A stretch of 64,000 nucleotides of DNA from Spongilla lacustris. Lineage: Eukaryota > Porifera > Demospongiae > Spongillida > Spongillidae. This document shows positions 25,056 to 37,150 of the stretch, piece after piece. Made by a program: the position numbers and the translations under genes. The notes under the pieces were generated by a model that worked only from the letters and a program-made list of their open reading frames with translations, searched no databases and was not told the origin of the DNA. Numbering within the stretch: the stretch's first letter is position 1; each line of letters opens with the position of its first letter. Location of the stretch: positions 15,533,427 to 15,597,426 of the forward strand of contig OX442417.1 in assembly GCA_949361645.1 (NCBI GenBank), read 5' to 3'.

Positions 25056-25175
25056 GCTAACACTACACATGTAAACTATACTCCCGGCGCGGCCAGATCC
25101 AGCCGCTCGCTATAGTACTACATGTAGCGAATTCCCTGTGGCTTTGTTACGCAATCATCCGTCAGACAATCGAGA

Positions 25176-26268
25176 ATGCAGGTGGCAAAGAAAGCGCTGG
25201 GGTCCCAAGGCTTGCAGGTATCAGCGCAGGGCCTGTGAGTTAATTATTCCACTGCTAAGGACGGATGTGTTCCTACTAAGCTGTTCGTTTCACGCACGCA
25301 GGGGTTGTATGGGAATGACCGCCTTCTACGGGGCGGCTTCCAATCCCTTGGAGCAAGAGCGGAAGTCCTTGCAGACCATCGCAAGAGCACTGGAGCTTGG
25401 CCTGAACTTCTTCGACACGGCGTGGATGTACCAGTCCATTGGTCCCGACGGTCACGTGAACGCCACGAACGAGGAGCTCCTGGGGAAAGCCATCAAGATC
25501 CACGGACGCGACAAGTTCATCATCGCTACCAAATTTGGCATATGTTTCACGTCTACAGGTACATCAGTCTCGGGCAAGCCAGAGCTGGTGAGGTCGCAAC
25601 TGGCGGACTCCCTCAAAAGGCTGGGAACGGACTACGTCGACCTATACTACCAGCACCGCATGGACCCCAGCACCCCCATAGAGGAGACCATGGAGTGTCT
25701 GAAGCAGCTGGTGCAGGAGGGGAAGATTAGGTACGTCGGCCTGTCCGAGTGCACACCTTCGGAGCTCCGCAGGGCGCATGCGGTGTACCCCGTGACCGCT
25801 ATCGAGATGGAGTATTCTCTGCAGTCCAGAGATGTTGAAACGGAGATAATTCCCGCAGCTCGAGAACTAGGTGTTGGGATTGTAGCATACTCCCCGCTGG
25901 GGCGTGGTTTCCTGTCTGCCACATTCACATCACGTGATCAGCTGGCCGAGAATGACTGGCGCAGGAGTCAGCCTCGCTTCTCGGAGGAGAACTTTGCGAA
26001 GAACGTGCAGACTCGGTTCTTTGAGTATGCAGCCAAGAAGAGCTGTACCCCTGCCCAGCTGGCCCTAGCCTGGGTGCACGCACAGGGGGAGGACATCTTC
26101 CCCATACCTGGGACAAAGGATCCCTCCAGGTTGGAGGAAAACCTTGGTGCCCTGAACATCAAGTTGAGTCCAGAGGAAGCCAAGGAGGTCGGGGAACTGG
26201 TGGAAGTAGGATCTGGGGACCGGTATTCAGGAATGGCCGGGACCTTTAACAGTCGCCAAAATTTGTAA
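25176..26268 (+). CDS. Aldo/keto reductase, AKR13/YakC-like, copy 2
   Basis: Paralogue of 15782-16876 with the same architecture: exons 25176-25234 and 25302-26268, intron 67 bp after the same codon, 341 residues. Tetrad Asp58, Tyr63, Lys97 and His138 is intact. Exon two is nearly identical over long blocks, but two patches differ sharply: GAASNPLEQER replaces TGFNLVEHEG after GMTAFY, and ICFTSTGTSV replaces VIRSATGMTI after TKFG. The introns and upstream regions are unrelated. Both patches are near the substrate and cofactor mouth in this fold, so altered specificity is possible. AATAAA at about 26503 is a candidate polyadenylation signal. Confidence 0.93.
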
Positions 26269-26895
26269 TTGGAGAAGGACATAGCATGCGCTCCATAGGT
26301 TATGAGGACTGGCTGAGTTGAAAAATTGAAATTGCTTTTAGAAATTTGTTTTCAACATGCTCTGTGTGTATACGCAATTGCACGTTCATATGTTGATTCG
26401 CTCGATTGGCAGTGTAAAAGCGCACCATGGATATTTAAAGAAGCATTGCTATAGCAACGCAAGACCATACACAAGCAGGCTTACTAGGCGAGTTTAGTAC
26501 AAAATAAATAAAAAATATGTGCATGAATTTTGATACTTAGCTCTGGACTTTTTGTACTTCTTGTAAACCATGCAGCCAATCCTTTGGTGTGCCTGTCACG
26601 TGTGCAGGAGGTGATGTAACAACCGGACACAATATTCCTCTTTGCAATGTCAGTTACTATACCTCTCAGCAAGCTGCCCTGTCTGCACAGATAGAAGTTG
26701 GCTGTGGATGGCATGGGGACCAGCTAGTTATCAGCTGGTGTTGTGGCACCTGGTATTAGCATTGCATTGCACCCCTGGGTTAATGGAGTGCACCATTCAA
26801 GATGTACAGACTGCTGAGCAGCAGAGAAAGCATACTGAAAATGATGCCACTGCTACCCACAATCATCCAAAGAAGAAAATGAATTGTACATTTAG

Positions 26896-26937
<42 letters not shown>

Positions 26938-26959
26938 TTGTGTGTGTGTGTGTGTGTTT
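26896..26959 (+). repeat. GT microsatellite, unit 1 copy
   Basis: TG tract of about 64 bp with one TATT interruption. The same locus is about 130 bp in unit 2 (46679-46811) and 70 bp in unit 3 (56934-57004). Confidence 0.95.
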
Positions 26960-27094
26960 AGATAGAATAATTACGGCATGTACATACCAGCAAGCCTGCA
27001 GTTCCCATAAAGCAACCATTACCTGTGGGCCACCTCCCTCCCCATGATGGCCCACTGATCCTCAGACAAGTAACCACTGCTCACGTGTGCATCA

Positions 27095-27401
27095 CCAAGG
27101 TATGGAGGATGCCATAGAGATATGTAACCCTGAGCGGCCATACACCATCTACACCTGCAACAAGGCTGAGAAGAAGCTGTGGCTTGCCAAGCTGAAGGAG
27201 ACCATTTACGCGGACCTGTTGAAGTCTAGCAAGTGCTTGAAGAGAGACGACATGAGTTCAGGTGGGAGGAGGTGCTCCTGGTTGCCATGGTAACATAAAT
27301 ATAAATATGTATATCTCTTGACTCATCTTGCAGAGTGCAGGATTGCGCGCTTTGTGTATAATGACGGGAGGGTGTATTTGGGAGATTACCAGGATGCACA
27401 G
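27095..27401 (+). pseudogene. Alsin (ALS2)-like fragment: end of PH domain and first MORN repeat
   Basis: Exon one (about 27095-27261) encodes AIEICNPERPYTIYTCNKAE and KKLWLAKLKETIYADLL, the C-terminal strand and helix of a PH domain. A canonical intron leads in phase to exon two (27334-27401), encoding CRIARFVYNDGRVYLGDYQD, a MORN-type repeat. The DH-PH-MORN order is characteristic of alsin, a Rab5/Rac exchange factor. The DH exon, present in units 2 and 3, is missing here because the duplication breakpoint lies between it and the PH exon. No further MORN or VPS9 exons follow. Frames are intact, but the fragment cannot make a complete protein. Confidence 0.65.
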
Positions 27402-28237
27402 GTGAACATGACGACATGTTGGAGTCTACAAAATTATTTATTTGATTTTATCCTTTGAATTGTAAAAGAACTTTAATAATGTGTTTGGTATTTGCCTAAC
27501 CATGGTTATTGTGTATTCATAAATTGATTTAGATTGATAATCCTATTTAAAAATTATGTTCCTTCAAAAGCATTGCATTCTTTCGTGAAGACCCTGTATG
27601 AATATAAGATGTACCACTCTCCCTGTGAGGATACTGCTTGATGGAGGAGGGGCACCTTGAGGGCTTTATGGTCTCTGAGGGGAGCAGGGCACGGGACTGG
27701 GGAGGAGGTAATACACCAGTGGGCCTTTATAGTCAATCTATACTGTGTACATGTGACCCTTGACCCTACCACATCAAGGACCTTCTGCTCACTGAGTAAT
27801 GGGGCCGCCCCAGTGGTGAATGGCTAAGTGCAGGTTTGCGCTTTCTGATACATATATACTCATGTTGGAGCTGATTTGGTGGAAAAGCACAATTGCCATT
27901 TCACAGTGAGCTACATGTATACAGCTGAAGGTACTTGATGTGGTAGGGTCAAGGGCCACATTTACATATACCACTAGCACATACAACATAGGCCAACCAG
28001 TAGATTCACTAGGCCCTATTAAGGCCCATGAGGGTCCTCCTCCCCAGTGCCCTTCTCCTCAGGGACCCTAAAGGTGCCCATCCTCCATCAAGTAGTATCC
28101 TACTTAGCCCCCCAGATGAATTCTATAGCAAACAGAAAGTGTTCGGTGCTGTGCATATCAAAGCCTAGAACAGTTAACACTTCTGAAGTATATAAAATGT
28201 CAACGAGTTACAATGAACATTACAAAGTTTAAATTGG
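27402..28237. other. Unit 1 DNA between alsin fragment and zinc-finger gene
   Basis: No gene seen. In unit 2 the first ~315 bp of this interval, with the end of the preceding exon, are deleted, and TGGGCCTTTATAG at about 27717 is joined directly to the MORN exon. The rest is collinear with 47217-47736. Confidence 0.5.
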
Positions 28238-29207
28238 TTACATGCGACATGATTTAACATGGTAGTCCAAACTATTCTTGTACAGGTAAGATTTGGTACA
28301 TCCACTGTTGCTGCACCTCAACCTCTCACCAGTATGAATCCTGCAGTGGGCCTTCAAAGCTTGTGACCTTGTAAATGACCTTTTACAGAAGCAGTTGTGT
28401 GGCTTCTTTCCAGTATGAGTGAGCATGTGTGTTTTCAGAACAGACGTATATGAAAATCCCTTTCCACATTCTTGACACTGATGTGGCTTCTCTCCAGTAT
28501 GAGTGAACATGTGTTTGGTAAGATTTGACTGTAGTGAAAATCCCTTGCCACATTGATCACACTGATGTGGCTTCTCTCCAGTATGAGTGAGCATGTGTGT
28601 TTGCAGAGATGACTGTTGTGAAAATGCCTTTCCGCATTGTTGACACTGATGTGGCTTCTCTCCAGTATGAGTGAGCATGTGTGTTTTCAGATTTCAGATT
28701 TGACTGTCGTGAAAATGCCTTTCCACATTGTTGACACTGATATGGCTTCTCTCTGGTATGAGTTAGCATGTGTGTTTTCAGATTTGACTGTTGTGAATAT
28801 CCCTTTCCACATTGATCACACTGATGTGGCTTCTCTCCAGTATGAGTGAGCATGTGTGTTCGCATAGTTGACCGTTGTGAAAATCCCTTTCCACATTGTT
28901 CACACTGATGTGGCTTCTCTCCAGTATGAGTGAGCATGTGTGTTTTCAGATTTGACTGTTGTGAAAATGCCTTTCCACATTGTTGACACTCGTGTGGCTT
29001 CTCTCCAGTATGAGTGAGCATGTGTGTTCGCATAGTTGACCGTTGTGAAAATCCCTTTCCACATTGTTCACACTGATGTGGCTTCTCTCCAGTATGAGTG
29101 AGCATGTGTGCTTTCAGATTTGACCGCTGTGAATATCCCTTTCCACATTGTTGACACTTATGAGGTCGTCTTCCTGAAGCCATTTGTACCTGCAGACTGA
29201 AGGACAC
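28238..29207 (-). pseudogene. C2H2 zinc-finger gene, unit 1 copy, frameshifted
   Basis: Reads from an ATG at 29207 (or MASGRRPHKC at about 29183) through six C2H2 fingers of the QCGKGFSQ type with TGEKPHQC linkers. A duplicated 7-bp segment near 28689-28700 (ATTTCAG repeated) then shifts the frame in the sixth finger. The other frame continues with three more standard fingers, a short CxC finger (NCFCKRSF) and a final Cx4C...HxxxC finger (LRCSNSGC ... DYHVKSC) to the stop at 28238. Unit 2 carries an intact homologue (47737-48363). Probably a nuclear DNA-binding protein originally. The frameshift truncates the product after about five fingers, unless it is an assembly artefact. Confidence 0.8.
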
Positions 29208-29524
29208 CTGGCAGTGAATAAAGTTGCACTTTTCTTTCTCAATGTGTATGTGTTTTAACTAAAATACGAAAACCTGATTGCCCAGAACAGAGTTGGAAAT
29301 AATGTCAAATCAGTCATTTCCTGCACATTGTAATGGTCTTGGGAGGAAATCTTGCACCACATGATAAAGTATGGAATTGTTACATTGATCGAAGAGAAAA
29401 TATCAGTTAGGCGATTAAAAGAACCAAAAATCAAGTGCTTTCGTGCTGTAGAAGCTGCTTCTGCTGTAATAATGGCTTAGTGGTGACAAAAGATGTTGTT
29501 TTTGCTTACGTTATCACCTACAAT

Positions 29525-29773
29525 CTACCGCTTGCATCTATAGCTTGGACAATTCATTTGCTTTGCTGATGGAACCAAATAGTCCTGTAATTGTTGCACA
29601 GTATTACTTTGACTGTCCATTTTAACAAAATGGCCAGTCGAATGTTCCTTTGACAAATGTCCAGTCAATATGGAGATGTTATTGAACTGCATGCACTGAT
29701 CTTTCTGAGGACAATAACATACATGTGATGTGAGCTCCTCAGGCCTAAAGTATGCTTCCTTCATATAACACAT
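29525..29773 (-). CDS. Conserved small ORF, 82 residues, function unknown
   Basis: Present in both duplication units (the other copy is 48682-48930), with two amino-acid differences that I can see. The product has a Cys/His-rich middle: HVCYCPQKDQCMQF followed by HLSKEHSTGHF, a possible zinc-binding segment. It lies upstream of the zinc-finger gene on the same strand, so it may be a 5' exon of that gene: a GTAGAT potential donor lies within the last codons. No known family recognised. Confidence 0.4.
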   Translation of the reverse strand: MCYMKEAYFRPEELTSHVCYCPQKDQCMQFNNISILTGHLSKEHSTGHFVKMDSQSNTVQQLQDYLVPSAKQMNCPSYRCKR

Positions 29774-30549
29774 TCCTCTAGCATATCACTGATTTCCCCA
29801 GGCATACATCTAAGTTATAGTGTGTATAGGATGCACGGTACTGCGGTTTTCGATCGAGCATTTTAAAACGGTAATGAAGCGTTGCTCTATTCACTAGCTC
29901 GCATATTATAAATACATATAACGTGAACTTTACTAAACAGCCCTGGAGAGACAAGTTGGCTCCTAAATGCCCCCATTTAATTTTGTTCTCCCCCTCCTTC
30001 CATTCATCACGTATTACTCACGGCAGGAATGTCGTATGAAGATGAAATTAGTTTCGAATTCTAGCATTTTAATTCCAAACGATTCTTTTCTGATCATACA
30101 GATAAGATGTACAATTGTTTGATTCCTCCGAGTCCCATTCACTCAAACAGGTGGAAATTCATTATCAGTGGAAATTCTTGGTTGCCTAGCAGTATACCAT
30201 ATGACGACGTCACACACACGTCTTAATTTACTGCTGCCGGAGTTAACATATGCAGCTGCAGACATACAACAGGGTGAGGCAGTTCTAATTCAGCAGAGGT
30301 GACCAAGCCAAAGAAAACGGCTCGTTAACAAGGAGAACTCTGAGTTTAAGGTATCCGATGAACAAAGGTAGGCCATTAAAAAGAGCTGCACAGCATATAC
30401 GAAGGAGGCCTACTCAATACAGATAAGAGCATGCTATAAATTGCTAAGTCATATATTGAACACTCCTGTGCTGCCAGGTTTAAAACCAATCGCTACATCA
30501 ATACTCTTGGCGGACAAAAATAAATAAATTAGGGGAACAATTAAGTAAA
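29774..30549. other. Unit 1 DNA, no gene seen
   Basis: Collinear with 48931-49736 in unit 2, with small indels (for example, unit 2 has an extra GGCATTTACGT near 49103). No coding region supported. Confidence 0.5.
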
Positions 30550-32821
30550 GAGTCATTTCAAATCATGTCACCAAAGAGATGGACACCATGTTTTAACGTT
30601 ATGTTCAAAACTTTTATGTTAGTTTGTCTTTATATAGGCAGTGCTAGGAATAATTTTTTTTTTTTTACCCTTAATGGTTTACAAGATATTTGGCGTTGAA
30701 TAATTGATTAGTTTACTGATAATCTGTACTTTGCAGTGTTCTATCTTGGTACACACTACGAAAACTGTTGCATGCATGGCACCAAATCGAAGGGCCTGAT
30801 AAGTACAATGTTACTGTGTCGAGCATTTTGATCAGAAATGAAAGGGTTAAACAATGTATTGGTTTGTAAGACAGATTTCGTAATTACTGTATGCAGAAAC
30901 TTCATAATTGCGTAATTTACTGTATAATACTATGTGGTACATTATAATCAATACTTATGTGAAATAAAAAAGTTGATTATTAATAACCACTGAGAACCAC
31001 AAACGTTTTTGAGTAAGGCAGCCATTTCTAAGGTGACTATCACGGAGGTGTTGCTAAGTGGCCAAACCACAACTATCAAAACTTTGGCCACAGCAGTAAC
31101 AACTATGTCAACAACTACATCTAGCCCAATACTTTATCATTGTTAATGCGCAGTGCTCGTTCAAAAAAGATTGTTCTGGGGACAATTAAGTAACTTAATT
31201 TAGTTGCAATGTAAATTACACCATGCAGTACATCAAGGCACACAAAATACAACAAAATGTTATAGATACTCATGCTCTTGCTTCAAGTGCACGGGTTGCT
31301 GCTGCAACTTCCTTGGCTGTTAATACCTGCGTCCTGTAGCTGTCGAGGGGCTCACAAGTGTATGTCTGATGGGTCAACCTCCATTACATTCTGACGCTGT
31401 GGATACCCATACCCATTCCTTCAACTAAATTGCATAAAAGCCTCTTTTGCTGGTGCACCTTTTCCCCATCTGTGTTCCTCACTGAAATGAAATCCTTTTG
31501 GCCAGGCATCACCCTGCTGATGTCAATAGAAGCTTCTTACTAGCTCCAAGGTGTTGCTAGATGTAGCTTCTTAGCACTTCTAGCCATATAATTTGTCACA
31601 CCAAACTCTTCCATCACTTTGGCAACAGACCATCTCTTGGGGAGAACAGTTAATATTGTTAGCCTTTCACTTCTAGATGTGGTTGAGGTAAATTTCTCTT
31701 TCAGTGATGGAAGAGTTTGGTGTGACAAATTATATGGCTAGAAGTGCTAAGAAGCTGGTTGAAGATAAAGGAGTATTGAGTACCCCAGATTCCAAGGCAG
31801 GAAAACCAATCATCTAGCAACACTTTGGAGCTAGTAAGAAGCTTCTATTGCCATGATGACATCACCAGGGTGATGCCTGGCCAAAAGGATTTCATTTCAG
31901 TGAGGAGCACAGATGGGGAAAAGGTGCACCAGCAAAAGAGGCTTTTATGCAATTTAGTTGAAGGAATGGGTATGGGTATCCACAGCGTCAGAATGTAATG
32001 GAGGTTGACCCATCAGACATACACTTGTGAGCCCCTCGACAGCTACAGGACGCAGGTATTAACAGCCAAGGAAGTTGCAGCAGCAACCCGTGCACTTGAA
32101 GCAAGAGCATGAGTATCTATAACATTTTGTTGTATTTTGTGTGCCTTGATGTACTGCATGGTGTAATTTACATTGCAACTAAATTAAGTTACTTAATTGT
32201 CCCTTTTTGAACGAGCACTGCGCATTAACAATGATAAAGTATTGGGCTAGATGTAGTTGTTGACATAGTTGTTACTGCTGTGGCCAAAGTTTTGATAGTT
32301 GTGGTTTGGCCACTTAGCAACACCTCCGTGATAGTCACCTTAGAAATGGCTGCCTTACTCAAAAACGTTTGTGGTTCTCAGTGGTTATTAATAATCAACT
32401 TTTTTATTTCACATAAGTATTGATTATAATGTACCACATAGTATTATACAGTAAATTACGCAATTATGAAGTTTCTGCATACAGTAATTACGAAATCTGT
32501 CTTACAAACCAATACATTGTTTAACCCTTTCATTTCTGATCAAAATGCTCGACACAGTAACATTGTACTTATCAGGCCCTTCGATTTGGTGCCATGCATG
32601 CAACAGTTTTCGTAGTGTGTACCAAGATAGAACACTGCAAAGTACAGATTATCAATAAACTAATCAATTATTCAACGCCAAGTATCTTGTAAACCATTAA
32701 GGGTAAAAATAAATAAATTATTCCCAGCACTGCTTATATAAAGACAAACTAACATAAAAGTTTTGAACATAACGTTAAAACATGGTGTCCATCTCTTTGG
32801 TGACATGATTTGAAATGACTC
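30550..32821. mobile_element. 2.27-kb fold-back (palindromic) transposon
   Basis: Two ~1.1-kb arms are inverted copies of each other: GAGTCATTTCAAATCATG at 30550 is mirrored at 32821, and the identity runs almost to a centre near 31660. Unit 2 has the uninterrupted site (GTAAATCAAAC at about 49733). Comparing the two gives a TAAA target duplication (or a shorter substring such as TA or TAA). Both arms encode the same peptide pointing outward from the centre (EEFGVTNYMARSAKKL; minus strand at 31540-31625, plus strand at 31707-31815), a remnant of a transposon protein. Homopolymer and single-base differences between the arms show some age. Confidence 0.88.
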
Positions 32822-33619
32822 TAAATCAAACACTTCTCTATTGAGAAAATGATTGGTGGTATGTATGATGATTGGTGGTGTAAAAAGCATGGAAACAAGG
32901 TACAGTTACAGTGAGGTTTGGTAAGATCCTACAACTATACTGTACCTTGTTTCCTTGCTTTTTGCACCACCTAAATACCACCAATCACTTTCTCAATAGA
33001 CAAGTTTTTGATTTACTTGTACAAATTGATGATTGATGAGATATATTTGTTACATTGTGGCTGTGATTTCTTTCTCTATAAACATTAGTGCACGTTCTAT
33101 ATGCCACTAGGTCTATCTTTTAAAAGTAACGAGCGAATAATTTTTGAGCAACATCCTCCAGGCAGAGATAATATATAGAGGGATTGGAAACAAGCTGCCA
33201 TAAGCAGCAACACTATATGCACTAAGCCCTGGTGACACATGTACAACAGCTAGCTGGCGAGGAATTGTAACACGTTATGTACAAGCGTTGCTGTGGATAC
33301 GCTTTTCATTCTTTCGATGATGTCCTACCCAAAATATGCCTTTAGCCATCACCTTTGAAAATCAAGTACATATCATAAATAAATATGTTAATAATTTACG
33401 TACATACATTGTATGCTCAAGCCACTTAATAATTACCTAGGAATGAGGCAGTTCAGGTATATGTATGTAGTATGTAGTACCCAGTGCACATGTTCCACCC
33501 ATCTGGACTAGTTCATATATCGTTCCACTTCCCTCCACCCCCCCCCCACCCCTCGCGGATAAGCTGCCTTCTAACACCCCCAACCCCCCCCCCCCCCCCC
33601 CCCCCCCCCTGGACATATT
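32822..33619. other. Unit 1 DNA with short inverted repeat, no gene
   Basis: Starts with a ~75-bp imperfect inverted pair (AATGATTGGTGGT... at 32848 and ACCACCAATCACTTTCTC at 32981). An ATAT site at 33215-33218 is the empty target of the 822-bp element found in unit 2. A broken C homopolymer (33538-33609) closes the stretch. Confidence 0.6.
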
Positions 33620-35220
33620 CCCTATAACCATCGTAAATTCGACCAGTACATCTACGGAATGAAAACAGTTGTGGAAACAGACCACAGGCCGTTAGAAATC
33701 AGTGCGAAAAATCATTACTCTGAGCACCAAGGCGACTATAGCAAATGTTGCTACAATTGCAAAGGTAGTACCTGGAAGTAATTTATCGTCTGGGAGAACA
33801 ACAGCTGATAGCTGATACACTGTCAAGATTGCCAGCTGGACAGGCAGAAGCAGAATAGTTGGGAAATTATGTAGTGTGTCAGTTGGGGCGAGAGTCAATG
33901 TGAGCAGAGGTGGTAGCCAAGGAGCTGAAAGTCATAGAAGAGCGCGATTTTGTTCGAAACATCATACCAACTGATGGAAGAAGCGAAGAAAGCATGACGA
34001 ACAGAGAATGTTGGCTCAGGTCATTGGGCAAGGGTGGTCTGTAAAGATACGAGAGGTTTCAGTTTTGATTACGCCCTACTGGAACTTTCAGGATACAATG
34101 GTGGTGCAAGACGGTATTTTGTACAAGGGAAGTCAAGCAGTGGTACATAAGTCATAGCAGCACAGAGCAAGGAGCCTCAGTTGGCTCATTCCATTCCAAT
34201 TAAAGTATCCATGGAGTAAGGTGCATGAGGATTGATTTGTGTAGGTGCAAAGGGAAAGATTGGGTGGTGATTGTGGATTACCTGACTGGTTTTATTGAGG
34301 TACCAGAATTGCAGCAAACTCTAGCCACAACTGTTATTGACCCCATTTCAAAAGCAACACTTTGTTAGACATGGTGTTCCAGTGGTGGTGCACACGGATG
34401 GTGGTCCTCAATTTACCTCACAAGAGCTCCAAACCTTATCAAGGGCATGGAAGTTTGTCTCCTCTCCCTATCATAGCCATGGGAAGGTTGAATTTAAGAT
34501 TGTGAAGCAGCTGTCCAAGCAAAGTTCAGACCCATATATGGCTCTTCTGAAATGGCGTAATACCCCAACTGTGGGACTTGATGTCACTCCATGTAAACGG
34601 TTGTTTACTCGACGAATCCGAGGAGGAGTTCCTGTGAGTGCACGGAAACTGGATTTAGAGGTGGAATGACAGAGAGCAATACAAGTCCAAGCTAAAGGAA
34701 AAGGGAAGGCTGATTGAAGATGGGAAGATGGAAGGGAAGCCTAACAATGTTCTTGTGGCTAGGAGTCTTTGTGTTCTGAATGACAAGTGTGAAGGTGGGA
34801 GATTCAGTACTGGTCCAGGACCTTCCAGCTAAGAAGACTGAGTGGATGCGAGGTTATTGTACAAGTCAACTTTCAGATACGACGATTGAAACAGACAATG
34901 TTTAACAGCCACTATGAACCATCCAATGGAATGTGGAACAGTAAGCAGAACGGAATGGCCAACCATCAGAGTCATGTGAGTCAGAGGTGGTACCAGTCCA
35001 GAGGTCTCCACAGGCTAAGTCCATTGGAGCTATGGATCAAATCCAGTACTCAACGAGCCCCGGCCCTGAGGTGAACGCCAATCCACCAGAAGTAGGGAAA
35101 GAAACAAGTCTCTCAGATAGGAAGTGAAGTGGGACTTCAGGCTAGTCCTACTGTGACAACTACTAGAAGGGGCAGGATCATTCATCGGCCTAGCAGGTTT
35201 AAAGACTCCGCAGTTTGAAA
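33620..35220 (+). pseudogene. Ty3/Gypsy retrotransposon pol fragment, unit 1 copy
   Basis: Decayed pol pieces in several frames: YGMKTVVETDHRPLE (RNase H region, about 33658), DWVVIVDYLTGFIEVPELQQ (integrase, first Asp, about 34258) and a 110-residue open frame at 34337-34669 with VHTDGGPQF (second Asp) and HGKVE (Glu) of the integrase core. Frameshifts and stops separate the pieces, and neither reverse transcriptase nor LTRs are present. The equivalent in unit 2 (51350-52945) has the same breaks, so it was already dead before the segment was duplicated. Confidence 0.8.
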
Positions 35221-36649
35221 AAAAAAAAAAACAACAAACAATTAATCGTTAGGCCTAGTGGTGGATGTTTAGGATCACGTGACATTAGAGTGCGCGTTGT
35301 CGTGTGGAGTACTGATGTTGTATCTGTGTGCATCCATAGATATTAGTGCCAATCACGAAACAACATGCACCGTTTTATTTGTTCTGCGAAACAATTTCAA
35401 GCCAGGGTGGACAAACCGTGACAAACGTACCACGGCACCCGAAATGAACACATATGATATGAACATACCTTAAGATGCACGCGATCTCTCTGCCACACTC
35501 GAGCCACTCAGGCGTTAGAAATGCGCGGTTAATTAAACACAATATATTAAAGTCGTTTAGTGGTGTTATATATCTTGTATAATTATCCTTTATAGATATC
35601 ACGGCTGTTTCGAGATGGACATTAGGTTGTTAATTAGAAAACGTATGTATATTACGGTACAATTCTTATCCGGGTCCCATAGGAGCTCATTAAAATGTGG
35701 TCAATGTTCTAATCCCTATTTTGTGAAGATGCGTTTACCATAAAATACCAATATATTTTTTAACTGTTCTATATTCAGTTCGGCACTACAAAACGTCAAT
35801 GCGCACTATTGAGGGATGTTTTTTATTAGCCCACTAAAGTCGCGCATCTCACGGTTTCTTTGTTTTGGCATTCCTGAAGCACTCGAACGGCAAGCCGTTT
35901 TTCTCGAGAAAATGCCTGAGAAAAGGGTGTGAAATGCACCTTGTTGTAAAGATAGATCCTTGCCCGTTTTAAACATGCCTAGCTTATGTGCAGACTTATT
36001 TTCTGAAGCGAGAACAAAACCCTTTACCCTGGACTAGCTAATCATGAATAAAGCAGTATCACGTGCGCTCATGCTGCAATAGAAGCGGATGGAAATTTCT
36101 TCATGTCAAGTGCAGTACAGTGAGTAGGGTATACCGGGCCTTTTATGCGGACAATATTAGTTGAAAAAAATGTCTCGAGGCAATCTAGAGACAATCTACG
36201 TATACAGCTGTGCTAGCCTACATTCTCTGTGGAACTACTGCTTCCCGCTAATTTCTACAAAACGAAGGCTTGAAAAGGAGGTTGGGAGGATAGAAAGTGT
36301 TAATGGGAGGAGGAAGGTGCTAGTCCTTTCATCCCCAGGGCACTATAATATACAGTTCAGCATAGTAAGCCCGCCCCTCTGGCGATAATGTTTTCCCCCT
36401 GCTGCCACGCCCACCTCAGTTTTCACCCTCTTCATGTTGGGGAGTCAGGCATACCTGCTAATTCAAGATGTGTTTGGCGAGCTCTACAGGTTTATTTTGA
36501 CCTTTTCCTGCAATGAGACACGGCTATAGCCTATCTACACAATACAAGTGAGTGGAGCAAGTCATGTGACTAGAGCTTGTGATGATGTATTGTTGAATGT
36601 GTATATCCCACAAGCCACATGTCCTTGTGTTTTGGCCTACATTCACACC
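35221..36649. other. Unit 1 DNA, no gene seen
   Basis: 35221-35640 matches unit 2 at 52951-53345 closely. Beyond that only diverged patches remain alignable, such as GCAAGCCGTTTTTCTCGA at about 35890 versus GGCAACCGATTTTTCTCGA at 53612. No coding region recognised. Confidence 0.4.
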
Positions 36650-37150
36650 CTCTTGCTCCCTCTCCCTCCGCCTTCCTCGCTCCTATTCCCTTCCTCACTC
36701 TCCCTTCCCTTCTTTCCTCCCTCCCTTCCTCCGTATCCCTTCCCTTCTTTCCTCCCTCCCTCTCCTTCCCTTCTTTCCTTCCTCCCTCTCCCTCCCTCTC
36801 CTCCTCCCTTCCTCTCTCTCCGCCTTCCTCCCTCCTCCCTCCCCCTCCCTCCCTTCCTCCCTCCCCCTCCCTCATTTCCTCCCCTCCCTCCCCCTCCCTC
36901 CCTTCCTCCCCTCCCTCCCTTCCTCCCTCCCCCTTCCTCCCTCCCCCTCCCTCCCTCCCTCCCTTCCTCCCTCCCCTCCCTTCCTCATCCTCCCTTCCTT
37001 CCTCCCTCCCCCTCCCTCCCTCCCTCCCCCCTCTCTCCCTCCCCCTCCCTCCCCTCCCTCCCTTCCTCTCTCCCCCTCCCTCCCTCCCTCCCTCCCTCCT
37101 CCCTCCTCCTCCTCCCTCCCTCTCCCTCCCTCCTCCCCTCCCTCCATCCC
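36650..37150. repeat. 500-bp polypyrimidine block (CCTCCCTTCCT-type)
   Basis: C/T-only DNA of CCTCCC and TTCC words, absent from unit 2. All long frames through it are low complexity. Confidence 0.95.

Noticed and set aside
34829..35074. Short frames near the end of the retroelement fragment as host genes
   Set aside because: They lie in the decayed region adjoining the integrase remnant, are equally present in both units, and show no host domain.
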